This document shows positions 24,412 to 33,684 of a stretch of 64,000 bases of DNA, in pieces (position 1 is the first letter of the stretch; the number at the start of each line of letters is the position of its first letter). The translations under genes were made by a program, and so were the position numbers. The notes beneath the pieces are model-generated. The model did no database searches. It was not told the DNA's origin and saw only the letters and a list, made by a program, of their open reading frames with translations. Origin of the DNA: Flavobacteriales bacterium (GTDB lineage Bacteria; Bacteroidota; Bacteroidia; Flavobacteriales_D; Sanyastnellaceae); assembly GCA_027491075.1 (NCBI GenBank), contig JAIXWX010000025.1, forward strand, positions 248,001 through 312,000, given 5' to 3'.

Positions 24412-26235
24412 TTATTTTCTTTTCTTTCCGAAACCTTTTGTTCCAGAGAAACCAGCATCTTTCTTTTTCTTTTTGAAATCTGGTTTGAAGTCTGATTTAA
24501 AATCACTTCTTGGTGCACCACCACGATCACCGCTACGATCACCACCTCTGTCGTAATTGCGATCTCTTCCACCGCCGCCGCCATAGCCGCCTCTTCCACT
24601 GCGATCACTGCGCACTCGTGTTCTTGGAATGCCCGCTTCTTTATTGCCACGGCTCTCCAAACGCACGCGACGTCCTCTGTAGCTGATGTTCTTAAATGCT
24701 TCCACCACTTGATCAACAATGTTTGAACGCACCTCTACCAGAGAGAAGGTGTTTTTCAAATCAGCCCAGGTCACATCGTGTTCACTTACTTGCGCAGTCT
24801 CTGCAATGAATTGCTTTAAGCTTCCAAAGTTCAGTTCATCGATTTGACCGAGGTTCACATAAAGTTTTACCACACCGGAATTGACACTTCCGCGATCTCC
24901 TTTTTTCTCCTCTGCATTGAGATCTGGAGCGTTGCGGTAATAGTCGAGGAATCGGTTGAATTCTACGCTTACAAATCGCTTGATCACTTCCTCTTTGCTG
25001 AGATCAGCAAATTCATCGTAGGCTTTAGGCAAATAGCTTTCTATGGCTTTTTCATTGACTTCCACATTGTGTACGGTATGCACCAAATGGAACAATTGCT
25101 TTTCGCATACCTCGAAAGGTGTTGGAATATGTGCCTTTGTAAACGGTTGTTTGATGATTTTTTCTATCTGACGAATCTTGTGTACTTCCTTCATGTTGAT
25201 GATGACAATCGATACACCCTTCTTTCCCGCACGAGCAGTACGACCGCTGCGGTGGGTATAGTTCTCGATTTCATCTGGAAGGTTGTAGTTGATTACGTGA
25301 GTGACGTCATTCACATCGATACCACGTGCTGCCACGTCGGTAGCAACAAGCATGTTAAGACTTCTGCTTCTGTAGCGTTTCATCACATAATCTCTTTGTG
25401 CTTGAGAAAGGTCACCGTGCAGTGCATCTGCATTGTAACCGTCCTTGATAAGTGCATCTGCTACTTGTTGCGTTTCGGCCTTGGTGCGACAAAATACAAT
25501 CGCAAAGATCTCTGGGTTGAAGTCAGCGATACGTTTTAAAGCGAGGTATTTGTCACGTTGATGCACGACGAAATACTGGTGTTCAATATTGGCATTGCCC
25601 GTATTTTTTCCGCCCACCGTAATTTCTTCGGGGTTGTTCATGTAATTTTTCGCGATGCGAGAAACTTCATCCGGCATCGTCGCGCTAAACAACCACGTGC
25701 GCTTATCATCTGGAGTATCGCTAAGAATGGTATCCAAATCATCTTTAAAACCCATGTTGAGCATTTCATCCGCCTCGTCGAGTACGACATAACGCACCAA
25801 TGAAAGGTCAATGATTCCTCTTTCGAGCATGTCGACCATGCGGCCTGGAGTTCCAACAATAATTTGTGGACCCTTTTTCACTTCGCGAACTTGTCCTTCG
25901 ATGCTTGCTCCACCATAAATTGGAACTACGTGCACCCCATTTCTATACTTAGAAAAGTTTTGAAGGTCCTTAGAGATTTGCATACAAAGTTCGCGGGTTG
26001 GGCACAAAATGAGCGCTTGTGTTTTGCGAAAATCCTCATCAATAAGTTCGAGGAGAGGCAGACCAAACGCTGCTGTTTTACCCGTTCCTGTTTGTGCAAG
26101 TGCTACCAAGTCTTTATCACCGGTGATAAGAGTTGGGATGGCCTTTTCCTGAATAGGAGTAGGGGTTTCAAAGCCTAGGTCACCTATGGCTTTGAGGACC
26201 TCGGGGCTAATGCCGAGGACTTCGAAATTGTTCAT
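24412..26235 (-). CDS. DEAD-box RNA helicase with DbpA-type RNA-binding domain
   Basis: The 607-residue product is a complete DEAD-box helicase: the Q motif (GFETPTPIQEKAIP), AQTGTGKT, PTRELCMQI, TPGRMVDML, DEAD (VLDEADEML), SAT, and the C-terminal motifs VATDVAARGIDV and HRSGRTARAGKKG. After a helical linker, residues about 475-550 form a DbpA-like RNA-recognition fold (VKLYVNLGQIDELNFGS, FSLVEVRS). The tail is a Gly/Arg/Asp-rich disordered region then Lys-rich. It should unwind structured RNA in ribosome assembly or cold adaptation, like CsdA/DeaD. It is monocistronic, convergent with the 22468 gene. Confidence 0.96.
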   Translation of the reverse strand: MNNFEVLGISPEVLKAIGDLGFETPTPIQEKAIPTLITGDKDLVALAQTGTGKTAAFGLPLLELIDEDFRKTQALILCPTRELCMQISKDLQNFSKYRNGVHVVPIYGGASIEGQVREVKKGPQIIVGTPGRMVDMLERGIIDLSLVRYVVLDEADEMLNMGFKDDLDTILSDTPDDKRTWLFSATMPDEVSRIAKNYMNNPEEITVGGKNTGNANIEHQYFVVHQRDKYLALKRIADFNPEIFAIVFCRTKAETQQVADALIKDGYNADALHGDLSQAQRDYVMKRYRSRSLNMLVATDVAARGIDVNDVTHVINYNLPDEIENYTHRSGRTARAGKKGVSIVIINMKEVHKIRQIEKIIKQPFTKAHIPTPFEVCEKQLFHLVHTVHNVEVNEKAIESYLPKAYDEFADLSKEEVIKRFVSVEFNRFLDYYRNAPDLNAEEKKGDRGSVNSGVVKLYVNLGQIDELNFGSLKQFIAETAQVSEHDVTWADLKNTFSLVEVRSNIVDQVVEAFKNISYRGRRVRLESRGNKEAGIPRTRVRSDRSGRGGYGGGGGRDRNYDRGGDRSGDRGGAPRSDFKSDFKPDFKKKKKDAGFSGTKGFGKKRK

Positions 26236-26408
26236 TATATAAAAAATTAAATTGTAATCCTTTGACTGGAATCACAACCTTCATTTTGAAAAGAACAACC
26301 CCCTGCTAAAGTAGCGGTACCTGTAAAATGATAAGCTCAACTCGCGTCAAAGCGGCTGCAAATATAAGCAAATCAATGTAATAAACGAAATTGAACTTTT
26401 CTTTAAAG

Positions 26409-26436
26409 AAAAAACCATTCGCAAGAATGGTTTTTT
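26409..26436 (-). terminator. Bidirectional intrinsic terminator
   Basis: AAAAAACCATTC (26409-26420) pairs with GAATGGTTTTTT (26425-26436) across a GCAA loop. It lies 66 bp beyond the stop of the 26502-26924 gene and ends the csbD-lipoprotein operon on the - strand. A/T tracts on both sides would let it work in both directions. The remainder of 26236-26501 holds the helicase promoter region and no gene. Confidence 0.9.
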
Positions 26437-26501
26437 TAATACAGGTTGCTTAACTCATTTGAAAGGAATAAGCGTGAATCTACCATTGTATTCCTTGTAT
26501 T

Positions 26502-26924
26502 TTAAAAGTTAACAATTCTGGCTTGAAGAGAGTCCATGTCTTGATTGAATTTGGTTTTGAAATTTTCCCAATTCTCTTTGCCTTCTTCTTTATACGTTTC
26601 CAATCGCATTCTTAAATCCGAATTTTTCGAATTCAATTCATTCATACGTTTATTGTACTCCTCTTTTTCTTTGCTCTTCAGTTTATCCATACGGTCATTG
26701 AAGGCGTCGATTTTTTGTTCGTTGGCTGCTATTTTTTCAAGAGTGGCCTTGCGGTAGGATTCCATCTCTAGTTGGAGTTTTTTATTGGCCTCTTCGAGCT
26801 CTTTATTTGCAGTTGCGACATCTTTTTCGGCGGCATTGACTCTTGAAGCCGGTGTGCTACATGATGAAAGAAGGAGAAACAATAGAATCCCAGCATAGGA
26901 GAAGAATCGTCTGTTTATTTTCAT
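26502..26924 (-). CDS. Coiled-coil stress-type lipoprotein
   Basis: The 140-residue product has a lipoprotein signal (MKINRRFFSYAGILLFLLLSSC, lipobox LLSSC). The remainder is a continuous alpha-helical coiled coil (AAEKDVATANKELEEANKKLQLEME...KEEYNKRMNELNSKNSDLRMRLE). The final segment ENWENFKTKFNQDMDSL resembles small stress-response proteins of the sll1863 type. It is anchored in the periplasm and is probably structural. Its ATG overlaps the stop of the CsbD-like gene by four bases (ATGA), so the two are translated together, and a terminator follows. Confidence 0.8.
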   Translation of the reverse strand: MKINRRFFSYAGILLFLLLSSCSTPASRVNAAEKDVATANKELEEANKKLQLEMESYRKATLEKIAANEQKIDAFNDRMDKLKSKEKEEYNKRMNELNSKNSDLRMRLETYKEEGKENWENFKTKFNQDMDSLQARIVNF

Positions 26925-27127
26925 CGTTTTTCAGTTTTAAATTTTGAAATAATTTCTTGAAGTTCAGCCTTAGACTTTTTCAATTTTTTTTCGAGTCTTG
27001 AGAATAACTCATCTTGCTTTCCTTCAATAAGCATAACGTCTTTGTCGGTCAAAATCGAAAATTCTTGTTTGATTTTACCTTTAATTTCATTCCAATTTGC
27101 TGGAATTAAGCTTTCTTTCTTAATCAT
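26921..27127 (-). CDS. CsbD-like general stress protein
   Basis: The 68-residue product MIKKESLIPANWNEIKGKIK... matches the CsbD family: the NW.EIKGKIKQ start, TDKDVMLIEGKQDELFSRL, then a Lys-rich helix KKLKKSKAELQEII. CsbD proteins are small, abundant, induced by stress and of unknown mechanism. Length matches the family. It is the first gene of a two-gene - strand operon with the coiled-coil lipoprotein. Confidence 0.88.
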   Translation of the reverse strand: MIKKESLIPANWNEIKGKIKQEFSILTDKDVMLIEGKQDELFSRLEKKLKKSKAELQEIISKFKTEKR

Positions 27128-27218
27128 TTTGTTTGAATTTATTGTACTACAAACGTCGACTATGGTTTCGTCTTAACTGTTATACTCAGTTCGTAATCAT
27201 TTATATAATTAAAGGAAT

Positions 27219-29630
27219 TTAGTCATTGTAGTCAGCGTCTATAGATGCGATCAATTGACGTTCAATGGTATTTCCTTCTTCGTTGATATATGTGCTGCTT
27301 AGCTCAGCAGGTATCGAATCCCAATTTTGGTTCAGGTATAATCGCTCCATGGCAAGTCTTGCCAGTAAGTAAGCAACTGTCGATTCTGCTCCTTGGTTAA
27401 GGTTTATCGATTTTGCTTCTATACCATCGTAGCACCCACCTGTTCTGTGATTATAGACTACTTGACCGAGGTGATTATTTCCTAAGAACCAGTCGAAAGC
27501 CATTTTCGCTTTGGTAACAAATTCACTTTTACCCGTATCGTGATAGAATTTTTCTAAAGCCATTACTGTGTAAGCAACATCGATTGGCTGCTCGCCGCCC
27601 AATGAAATGTTTGATCTTCTATTTTTATCAAGCCAACCTTTGTTGGAAATTACTTTTAGTCGACTACTGGTGAATGTTTTGCTTATTAGGAATTCAAGAC
27701 TCTCTTCAGCGATGACCTTAAAAGTGATATCATTCGTTCGGGCGTAGGCACAAAGCATGGCTTCAGGAAGTACACCGTTTCCGTAGGTTAAAGCGCTTTC
27801 ATACCAATGCCAATCACTATCAGATTCATGGATATACATTTGTTTTAGACGGTTGGCAAACATTTCTATTTTTTCATCGAGTACAGGATTGTTTTGATAA
27901 TATAGCCCTTTGATGATAAATGCCATGGCCCTTGTGGAATGCACATCGTCGAGATGGGTGTTTAATGAGTCAAGTAGGTCCGAAGCAATTTTGACTAGCG
28001 CGTTCGGTAAATGATTTTTTATGGATACAAGATATCCCAGAGACCACACGGCCCTTCCCATAGAATCTTCTAAATTTTCAGATATGTTTTGAAAGGAGAA
28101 CTCCCGCTCATAATTTATATAATTGAACAACAAGCCAGGGCGAATCATGCAATCTTTGATAAACATTAAATACGTTCTAATTAGTGACAAGTCGTGAGTT
28201 TGTCCAAGTAATTCATAGTGCTGGCATACTGCAAGGAGCGCTCTGGCATTATCATCCAATGTGTATCCGGATTTTAAATCGGGGGTAGCAATTTTTGAGA
28301 ATTGAATTATGCCATAGTTCGTAGTAAGTCTTATGAGATGACTGAGAGATATCGGAGGTAATTTAAATGCGAAATGGAAAGCCTCGGGAACTAATTTTTC
28401 TATAATTTTTGTATATTTAATTGCGATGTTAGGCCACGCAGAGGGGGCCATTTTTATTAAATTGTTAGTCGAAATGTTTTCTCTCAATTCATCATTCTCC
28501 AGTAAGTTGATGATGGCTTTTGTCAATTGAGAAGAGCTTCTGAAGTCAACGATGGATACATTAATACTATCCTTAAACTCTTTGACGTGAGGAATGGGAG
28601 TAGAGATAATAGGACAGCCGCAGCTTACAGCGTACGCAAAGGTACCACTCACTGCTTGATTGGGGTCAACGGAGGTGAATAAGTAAATGTCTGCTAATTG
28701 CAGATAATCCAGTAGTTTGGAAAGCTCAACAAATTCATTTACGAAAACAACGTTTTCTTCCAGTCCCTTTAGTTTTATTTTTTTTTCTAGCATTTCACGG
28801 TAATGCTCGCCTTCTAATGCAACCACATTGGGATGTGTCTTTCCTACTATTAAGAAAACTGCATCAGGGAAGAATTTTACCACATCGGGCAAGGAGTCAA
28901 TCGTCGTTTCTAGCCCTTTATTAGAACTAACTAATCCGAAAGTCATTAGCACTCTTTTGTTTCTTAAGTGATAGAGTGTTTTAAGCTGTTCTTTAGACTT
29001 TGGAGTAATTAAATGGGTACCATGTTCAATGATAGATACTTGATTTTCTGGTAAGAAGTACTCATCAATTAGAATGGACTTGGAGATGTTGGTCATCACC
29101 ACTATCTGCTGAACGCATTTGGCAATTTCTTGCACTTCAAGCAGCAATCTCATGTTAGGTTTAGGCAGGACAGTATGGAAAACTATAACTATTGGTTTTG
29201 TTATATTAGATAGCAGCGATACGATGGATTGATCTTTAGAGTGGAATAATCCAAATTCGTGTTGTACTACAATTATTTTTATGCTTGGATCTTTGTTGAT
29301 TGCAAATGCTGTTTTAACAAAACTATTTTTTGAATTCACGTTAAGTATGAACTTCGGGGGAACATGGTATTGAAATTCATGCAGGTCCGATTGAAGGGCG
29401 CAAATCGAGATATTGAAGTTGTTTTCATAACACTCTTCTATTGAAGACACAAGATCGAAGGTGTATGAAGCGAGTCCGCAAGTTCGAGGCGGAAAAGACG
29501 ACACAACGAGTATTTCTGGTTTTATAGAAGTATGATACTCTTCCATAGGAGTTACCGGATGGGTATACTCTTGAATGGTAGTAAATGAATCAGGTATGAT
29601 CTCCCGATCAAATAGTTGTTCATTATTCAT
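27219..29630 (-). CDS. GT4-type glycosyltransferase fused to a helical glycosidase-like domain
   Basis: The 803-residue product has two halves. Residues about 38-415 are a GT-B glycosyltransferase of family GT4: SSFPPRTCGLASYTFDL near the N-terminus, VLMTFGLVSSNKGLETTIDSL, the nucleotide-binding region LADIYLFTSVDPNQAVSGTFAYAVSCGCPII with the acidic/Gly segment. Residues about 425-790 are an all-helical domain (TTNYGIIQFSK, GYTLDDNARALLAV, SDSDWHWYESALTYGNGVLPEAM, NQGAESTVAYLLARLAMERL) like an alpha/alpha toroid glycosidase. It overlaps the GH130 gene by 8 bp. Fusion suggests transfer and trimming or recognition of one polymer, probably a mannoside; that is inference. Confidence 0.85.
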   Translation of the reverse strand: MNNEQLFDREIIPDSFTTIQEYTHPVTPMEEYHTSIKPEILVVSSFPPRTCGLASYTFDLVSSIEECYENNFNISICALQSDLHEFQYHVPPKFILNVNSKNSFVKTAFAINKDPSIKIIVVQHEFGLFHSKDQSIVSLLSNITKPIVIVFHTVLPKPNMRLLLEVQEIAKCVQQIVVMTNISKSILIDEYFLPENQVSIIEHGTHLITPKSKEQLKTLYHLRNKRVLMTFGLVSSNKGLETTIDSLPDVVKFFPDAVFLIVGKTHPNVVALEGEHYREMLEKKIKLKGLEENVVFVNEFVELSKLLDYLQLADIYLFTSVDPNQAVSGTFAYAVSCGCPIISTPIPHVKEFKDSINVSIVDFRSSSQLTKAIINLLENDELRENISTNNLIKMAPSAWPNIAIKYTKIIEKLVPEAFHFAFKLPPISLSHLIRLTTNYGIIQFSKIATPDLKSGYTLDDNARALLAVCQHYELLGQTHDLSLIRTYLMFIKDCMIRPGLLFNYINYEREFSFQNISENLEDSMGRAVWSLGYLVSIKNHLPNALVKIASDLLDSLNTHLDDVHSTRAMAFIIKGLYYQNNPVLDEKIEMFANRLKQMYIHESDSDWHWYESALTYGNGVLPEAMLCAYARTNDITFKVIAEESLEFLISKTFTSSRLKVISNKGWLDKNRRSNISLGGEQPIDVAYTVMALEKFYHDTGKSEFVTKAKMAFDWFLGNNHLGQVVYNHRTGGCYDGIEAKSINLNQGAESTVAYLLARLAMERLYLNQNWDSIPAELSSTYINEEGNTIERQLIASIDADYND

Positions 29631-30675
29631 GACTAGATGTTTTTAATGGATACAAAGAGACCTCTAGAAGTAAACTGGAGAGGCTTGTTGAGGCAACAGC
29701 AATCTGCTCATCTGCCGCGCCATAATAGATGTATAGTGTATCTCCTTCGATAATAGTTCCAGTTGGAAAGCAAACATTGTTCACCTCTCCATTGATTTCC
29801 CAAGATTGATCAGGATAGAATAGAGGATAGGGTAACCGGGCTATTTCATTACAAGGAGATTCGATGTTTAGTAACGCAGCGCAAACCGAGTATACAAAGC
29901 CGTCAATGGTGTCATGTACACCATGATAGATGAGCAACCATCCATCTTTTGTTTCGATGGGTGGACAGCCTCCTCCGATATAACTTACTTCATGATCATG
30001 AATAGGTTTCATTAGAATGTGTTTGTCAAATTCAGAGAAGTAACTTCTCCAGAAATCATCACTTATATCTTCGATGTTTTCAATCCCAAGTACGATTTGT
30101 ATGTCTGGTTTTATTCTATGGAGAAAACAAAATTTGCCATTTATTTTTCTTGGAAATAGAAGCACATTTTTATCCCATATCAATGTTGTTTTTGATTCTG
30201 TGGTGACACTATTTAAAGGTTTGTTATACCGGCGATATTTTTCGTTGAGATGGTTTTGCTCTTTAAAGTATTCCTGGAAATCGTGATATGTTATTTGTGG
30301 AACCATTATTCCGTGTCTATTCCAATGCACGAGATCTTTCGAACTTGCCAACGCGCCTAGCGCATTTGTGCCATCATAAGCGGTGTATGTCAAGTAGTAT
30401 ATAGAGTCTACGCATACTATTCTTGGATCCTCTATTCCTTGTTGTTCATATTCCTGTTCGGGAACTAATAACGCCTCCGTATTTCGATGGGTAACTTCGG
30501 TACTAGATTTTAAAGTACAAATTCCTATGCTTGACCTGTGGTCGGAACTAACAGCTCTGTACAGCATTTTTATCTCTTTACCGATTCGAATTAGAGCCGG
30601 ATTGAGTACAGCGATTTCTTCAAATGATTCATCAGTTTTACTGAGTATTACACCGTGTTTATAAACGCTTATCAT
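29623..30675 (-). CDS. GH130-family beta-mannoside phosphorylase/hydrolase
   Basis: The 350-residue product is a five-bladed beta-propeller of the GH130 type. Diagnostic motifs are NPALIRIGKEIKMLYRA near residue 25, GIEDPRIV with the catalytic acid near residue 85, DKNVLLFPRKINGKF, and GGGCPPIETKDGWLLIYHG at about 235-255. The family cleaves beta-1,2- or beta-1,4-mannosides by phosphorolysis or hydrolysis. No signal peptide is present, so it acts in the cytoplasm. It overlaps the glycosyltransferase start by 8 bp, and follows the cupin gene by 39 bp in the same direction. The phosphorylase-versus-hydrolase choice cannot be made from sequence by eye. Confidence 0.9.
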   Translation of the reverse strand: MISVYKHGVILSKTDESFEEIAVLNPALIRIGKEIKMLYRAVSSDHRSSIGICTLKSSTEVTHRNTEALLVPEQEYEQQGIEDPRIVCVDSIYYLTYTAYDGTNALGALASSKDLVHWNRHGIMVPQITYHDFQEYFKEQNHLNEKYRRYNKPLNSVTTESKTTLIWDKNVLLFPRKINGKFCFLHRIKPDIQIVLGIENIEDISDDFWRSYFSEFDKHILMKPIHDHEVSYIGGGCPPIETKDGWLLIYHGVHDTIDGFVYSVCAALLNIESPCNEIARLPYPLFYPDQSWEINGEVNNVCFPTGTIIEGDTLYIYYGAADEQIAVASTSLSSLLLEVSLYPLKTSSHE

Positions 30676-30714
30676 TTTTCGATTCTTTTTTTTGAAATTC
30701 TTTTTGTTTAGCTG

Positions 30715-31113
30715 CTACTCTTCGTATCCGCTTTTTATAACTGTGCAGATCATTTTGAACTGCTCCTTTGCATAGAAGCTGTGCTTCGCATTTGCGGGGA
30801 TGATGATTCCTTCACCGAGCTTTATATAAAGCGATTTGTCATTGATAACTAACTCAGCGGCACCGTGAATGATCTGAACATAAATGTCAAAGGGGGATGT
30901 GCGATCAACGATTTCTTCACCCGTTGCTACAGAGGTAGCTGTAATGTTTCCCGTGGTTTTTTTAATGATAACTCGAGAAACAACAGCATCTGGGATGTAC
31001 TCAATAATTTCTACGGTGATATGGACTGCTCCCTTTTCTATTAGTGATTTGTCATTCATGGGATAATACTGGATAAGACGATTACACTCTACAATCGGCG
31101 AATGGATAAGCAT
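30715..31113 (-). CDS. Cupin-domain protein in the mannoside cluster
   Basis: The product has about 132 residues from ATG 31113. Its C-terminal half is a cupin: VQIIHGAAELVINDKSLYIKLGEGIIIPANAKHSFYAKEQFKMI, with IPANAKHSF giving a metal His. The N-terminal half is strand-rich (VHITVEIIEYIPDAVVSR). An upstream GTG at 31143 directly follows an in-frame TAA and could add ten residues; ATG 31113 is preferred for its initiator and alignment. It probably binds a sugar or is a signal-sensing accessory protein for the GH130/GT4 pair. Confidence 0.75.
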   Translation of the reverse strand: MLIHSPIVECNRLIQYYPMNDKSLIEKGAVHITVEIIEYIPDAVVSRVIIKKTTGNITATSVATGEEIVDRTSPFDIYVQIIHGAAELVINDKSLYIKLGEGIIIPANAKHSFYAKEQFKMICTVIKSGYEE

Positions 31114-31262
31114 CACTTGATGTAAGGCGATATTCGAAGGCACTTAAGCACCTCATCAAAGATGACTGCGCTCATCTCGAAAGGTGTTATACTTTACAGG
31201 TTTATCCTTATATAATTTTGTGGATGACTCAACTGTGGATGCTATATGCTCTTGGAAACTTC

Positions 31263-31832
31263 TTAATGTTTGGAAAGATCTTCCAAATTTTCTCGCCTTC
31301 TTGTCGCGAGATGTTTAAAGAAAGTGGGTGTTAATCCTGTTACTTGTTTGAACTGCTTCGATAGATGTGCTACACTGCTGTAATGCAGTTTATATGCTAT
31401 TTCAGTAATATTCAATTGGTCATACGTGATGAGCTCTTTAGCTCGTTCGATTTTATGCAAAATAACGAAGTTCTCAATAGTAATTCCTTTAAACTTTGAG
31501 AATAGATCTGAGAGTTTAGCATAATTGGTATTGAGTTTTTCACTGAGGAAATTGGAGAAGTTTACTTTCGGTACTTCGTCTGTGTAGTGGACCATTTCAA
31601 CAACAAGGTTGATTATTTTCTCAACCAATATTGCTCGTTCATCGTCCATTAATTCTAGACCAGAAAGATGGAGAGCTCTTTTGAACTCAAGTAGTTTATT
31701 CTTCTCTATTGGGCCGTCTAGAACAACTTCTCCAAGCTCAACGGTTTTATAGATTATTCCAAGATTTTGTAATTCTTGTTTTACCAGCATTTTGCATCGA
31801 AGACTCACCATGTTTTGGATGTATAACTTCAT
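31263..31832 (-). CDS. AraC-type helix-turn-helix protein
   Basis: The 189-residue product from ATG 31832 ends in an AraC double helix-turn-helix: the first helix set at KIERAKELITYDQLNITEIAYKLHYSSVAHLSKQFKQVTGLTP, then TFFKHLATRRR. The N-terminal half is short (MKLYIQNMVSLRCKMLVKQEL), with a strand/helix layout rather than a cupin, as in a small group of Bacteroidota AraC-like proteins with an N-terminal heavy-metal-associated-like fold. It lies just downstream of the cupin gene in the same direction, so it may regulate that cluster. Two upstream Met codons within six residues are alternatives. Confidence 0.82.
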   Translation of the reverse strand: MKLYIQNMVSLRCKMLVKQELQNLGIIYKTVELGEVVLDGPIEKNKLLEFKRALHLSGLELMDDERAILVEKIINLVVEMVHYTDEVPKVNFSNFLSEKLNTNYAKLSDLFSKFKGITIENFVILHKIERAKELITYDQLNITEIAYKLHYSSVAHLSKQFKQVTGLTPTFFKHLATRRRENLEDLSKH

Positions 31833-31943
31833 GAGCAATGAGGTATTTCAGGGCGAGGAGGAGTTTATTGGAGAGTTCTGATTTTTTAATGCTGTTTATG
31901 ACGAGCTAGATATTTTCTACTTAAACCCCGTACATCTTATGCC

Positions 31944-32471
31944 TTAGGCATTTGCTGGAGCCATCCTTTTTAGAGCCAATTCTTTTGCAAAGTCCACAAA
32001 TACCTTGTACGCCTGTGTAAACACAAAACGGTCTTCGAAGTTTTTGTGTACGATGTTTCGGCGGGCCATACCATTGATAAGCGTGCGGCGACCATCGGGA
32101 TCTTTCAGTGCTTTGTTGCTTTCAATCAAATCAATAAAAGAGCTGTTGTCAAAATAGCGGTCTATTTCTTCAGCAGTAAATTCATTGAAATCGAGCGCCT
32201 CAAGGAAGTTGCGACCGTCTTTATCGAGCTCATAGCTTAACACAGCGATAAAGATGCTCACGTCTCTTGAGAAGTTTTCACTGGTTTCTTTGCTCAGCAA
32301 AAAGGCGTAGTCTGATTTTAATACCAAGTCCAGATCGAAGGATACTTTGAAAAACTCGCCAAAGAAACTCTCATTTTCTTTCAATGAATTAAAATGCTCT
32401 TCATTGCTTAGGATGAATTTTCCATTCATCAATTCTTCAACGATTTGTCTGTGATGTGTTGGATAAACCAT
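31944..32471 (-). CDS. mksE: MksE-type condensin subunit
   Basis: The 175-residue product is mainly helical with a winged-helix-like second half (HHRQIVEELMNGKFI, DVSIFIAVLSYELDKDG, EEIDRYFDNS, LINGMARRNIVHK, FTQAYKVFVDFAKELAL). It is called MksE from its position directly after the kleisin-like gene (4-bp gap) and the SMC ATPase upstream. In condensin-like Mks complexes the MksE dimer binds the kleisin. I do not see diagnostic catalytic residues and none are expected. Confidence 0.8.
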   Translation of the reverse strand: MVYPTHHRQIVEELMNGKFILSNEEHFNSLKENESFFGEFFKVSFDLDLVLKSDYAFLLSKETSENFSRDVSIFIAVLSYELDKDGRNFLEALDFNEFTAEEIDRYFDNSSFIDLIESNKALKDPDGRRTLINGMARRNIVHKNFEDRFVFTQAYKVFVDFAKELALKRMAPANA

Positions 32472-32475
32472 GGTA

Positions 32476-33672
32476 TTATAACTTTATAGCGGGTTCTACT
32501 TTAATTTTAGGAACGCTCAATTTGGAAGTGGTAGTTTCTATATCTACGCGCTCGTCTTTCTTGGGGAAGTCAATTTGAAGCGCCTCATCAAACAACAATG
32601 CAGTTAAGGCAAAAAATTTCTCCGTTTCAATGTTTTCAAAGTCTTTGTTGAGTGTTTTATAACACCACGTAAAAAAGTCGTTTACGGGCATCTGACTTCT
32701 CAACTTGACCATGAAGGCTTCACGATCGAAAATCCACTTGTCGAAGTCGGCTTCCGTTTCCTCAAACATGACCACTTCGTTGGTACTAAACTGTTCAAAG
32801 AACTCGCGTACTTTGTAAAGCATGTCTTTCGCGTATGGCATATTTCTGCTTCCTTTCAACAAAGGAGGAGTTTCCATTTTGTAGGGGTTGCGCAAAAATT
32901 CAATCCAGCCTGTAAGGATCAATGATTCGGTGCGGATGCGCTCGAGCAAAGGCAGCAGCTCATTGGTGAGAATCTTCGATTGACGCAGCAAATCAGTATT
33001 GGTCTGAATCAATTGCATGTACAATTTCTCAAACTCGCTCCGCAATGTTTCATCTCCAAAATCCAAACGTTTTCTATTCGCATACTCACTGATTCCCACC
33101 AAAGTGTTGGCTACAGACTCAGAGTGATTGACATCAAGAATCTTGTTGAGAGGAAGAATGTAATAGTCAATCCAGAATGAAGCTTTGTGCACCTTGTTGC
33201 GATAATCAACACGTTCAATGTTGGATTTTAAGTCACGGCTTTCTGCCAAAAGACGAAATGCATTTCGCTCTACCAAATCCACGAATTCGCGAATTTGATG
33301 CGACAAATTCTTGATGCGTTCTTGAAGAATGTCGCGGTCTTGCTGCTCGTATTTTCTGATTTTGAGAAAAAGATCTGAAATGGATCCTTTGTATTTCTCA
33401 ATGGTCTCTGGAAGAAGCGGCTTGAACTCGAAAAGCAAAAACTCCATGAGCTTGAAATACACATCGCGCATCTCGTAGTCGCTGCCAATAGGGCGTATGA
33501 CGCGATACTCGCGAAGACGTGCATTCATGGTATGACCATGTTTGTTACAAATCATATCGTACACCTCTCGGGTAATAATACCATCGGTGCTTTGATAGTT
33601 GAACAAGTCTCGTATCACATCGAAGTGCGTGTGAATGAAACTCAGTATGGTCCGCGGTTCTGCTTTAATCAT
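32476..33672 (-). CDS. mksF: MksF-type kleisin-like condensin subunit
   Basis: The 398-residue product is helical with a winged-helix-like N-terminus (RTILSFIHTHFDVIRDLFNYQSTDGIITREVYDMI). A coiled-coil middle follows (RKYEQQDRDILQERIKNLSHQIREFVDLVERNAFRL), then a C-terminal domain (DFENIETEKFFALTALLFDEALQIDF) suited to bind the SMC head. Kleisins bridge two SMC ATPase heads and recruit MksE. It lies between the 37-codon frame and mksE, with 4 bp to mksE. Confidence 0.8.
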   Translation of the reverse strand: MIKAEPRTILSFIHTHFDVIRDLFNYQSTDGIITREVYDMICNKHGHTMNARLREYRVIRPIGSDYEMRDVYFKLMEFLLFEFKPLLPETIEKYKGSISDLFLKIRKYEQQDRDILQERIKNLSHQIREFVDLVERNAFRLLAESRDLKSNIERVDYRNKVHKASFWIDYYILPLNKILDVNHSESVANTLVGISEYANRKRLDFGDETLRSEFEKLYMQLIQTNTDLLRQSKILTNELLPLLERIRTESLILTGWIEFLRNPYKMETPPLLKGSRNMPYAKDMLYKVREFFEQFSTNEVVMFEETEADFDKWIFDREAFMVKLRSQMPVNDFFTWCYKTLNKDFENIETEKFFALTALLFDEALQIDFPKKDERVDIETTTSKLSVPKIKVEPAIKL

Positions 33673-33684
33673 TGCAGTGTCCTT

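Noticed and set aside
24844-25539. A 231-codon + strand frame antisense to the DEAD-box helicase
   Set aside because: The helicase has all its motifs on the - strand in this interval. The antisense frame shows no family motif and arises from codon bias.
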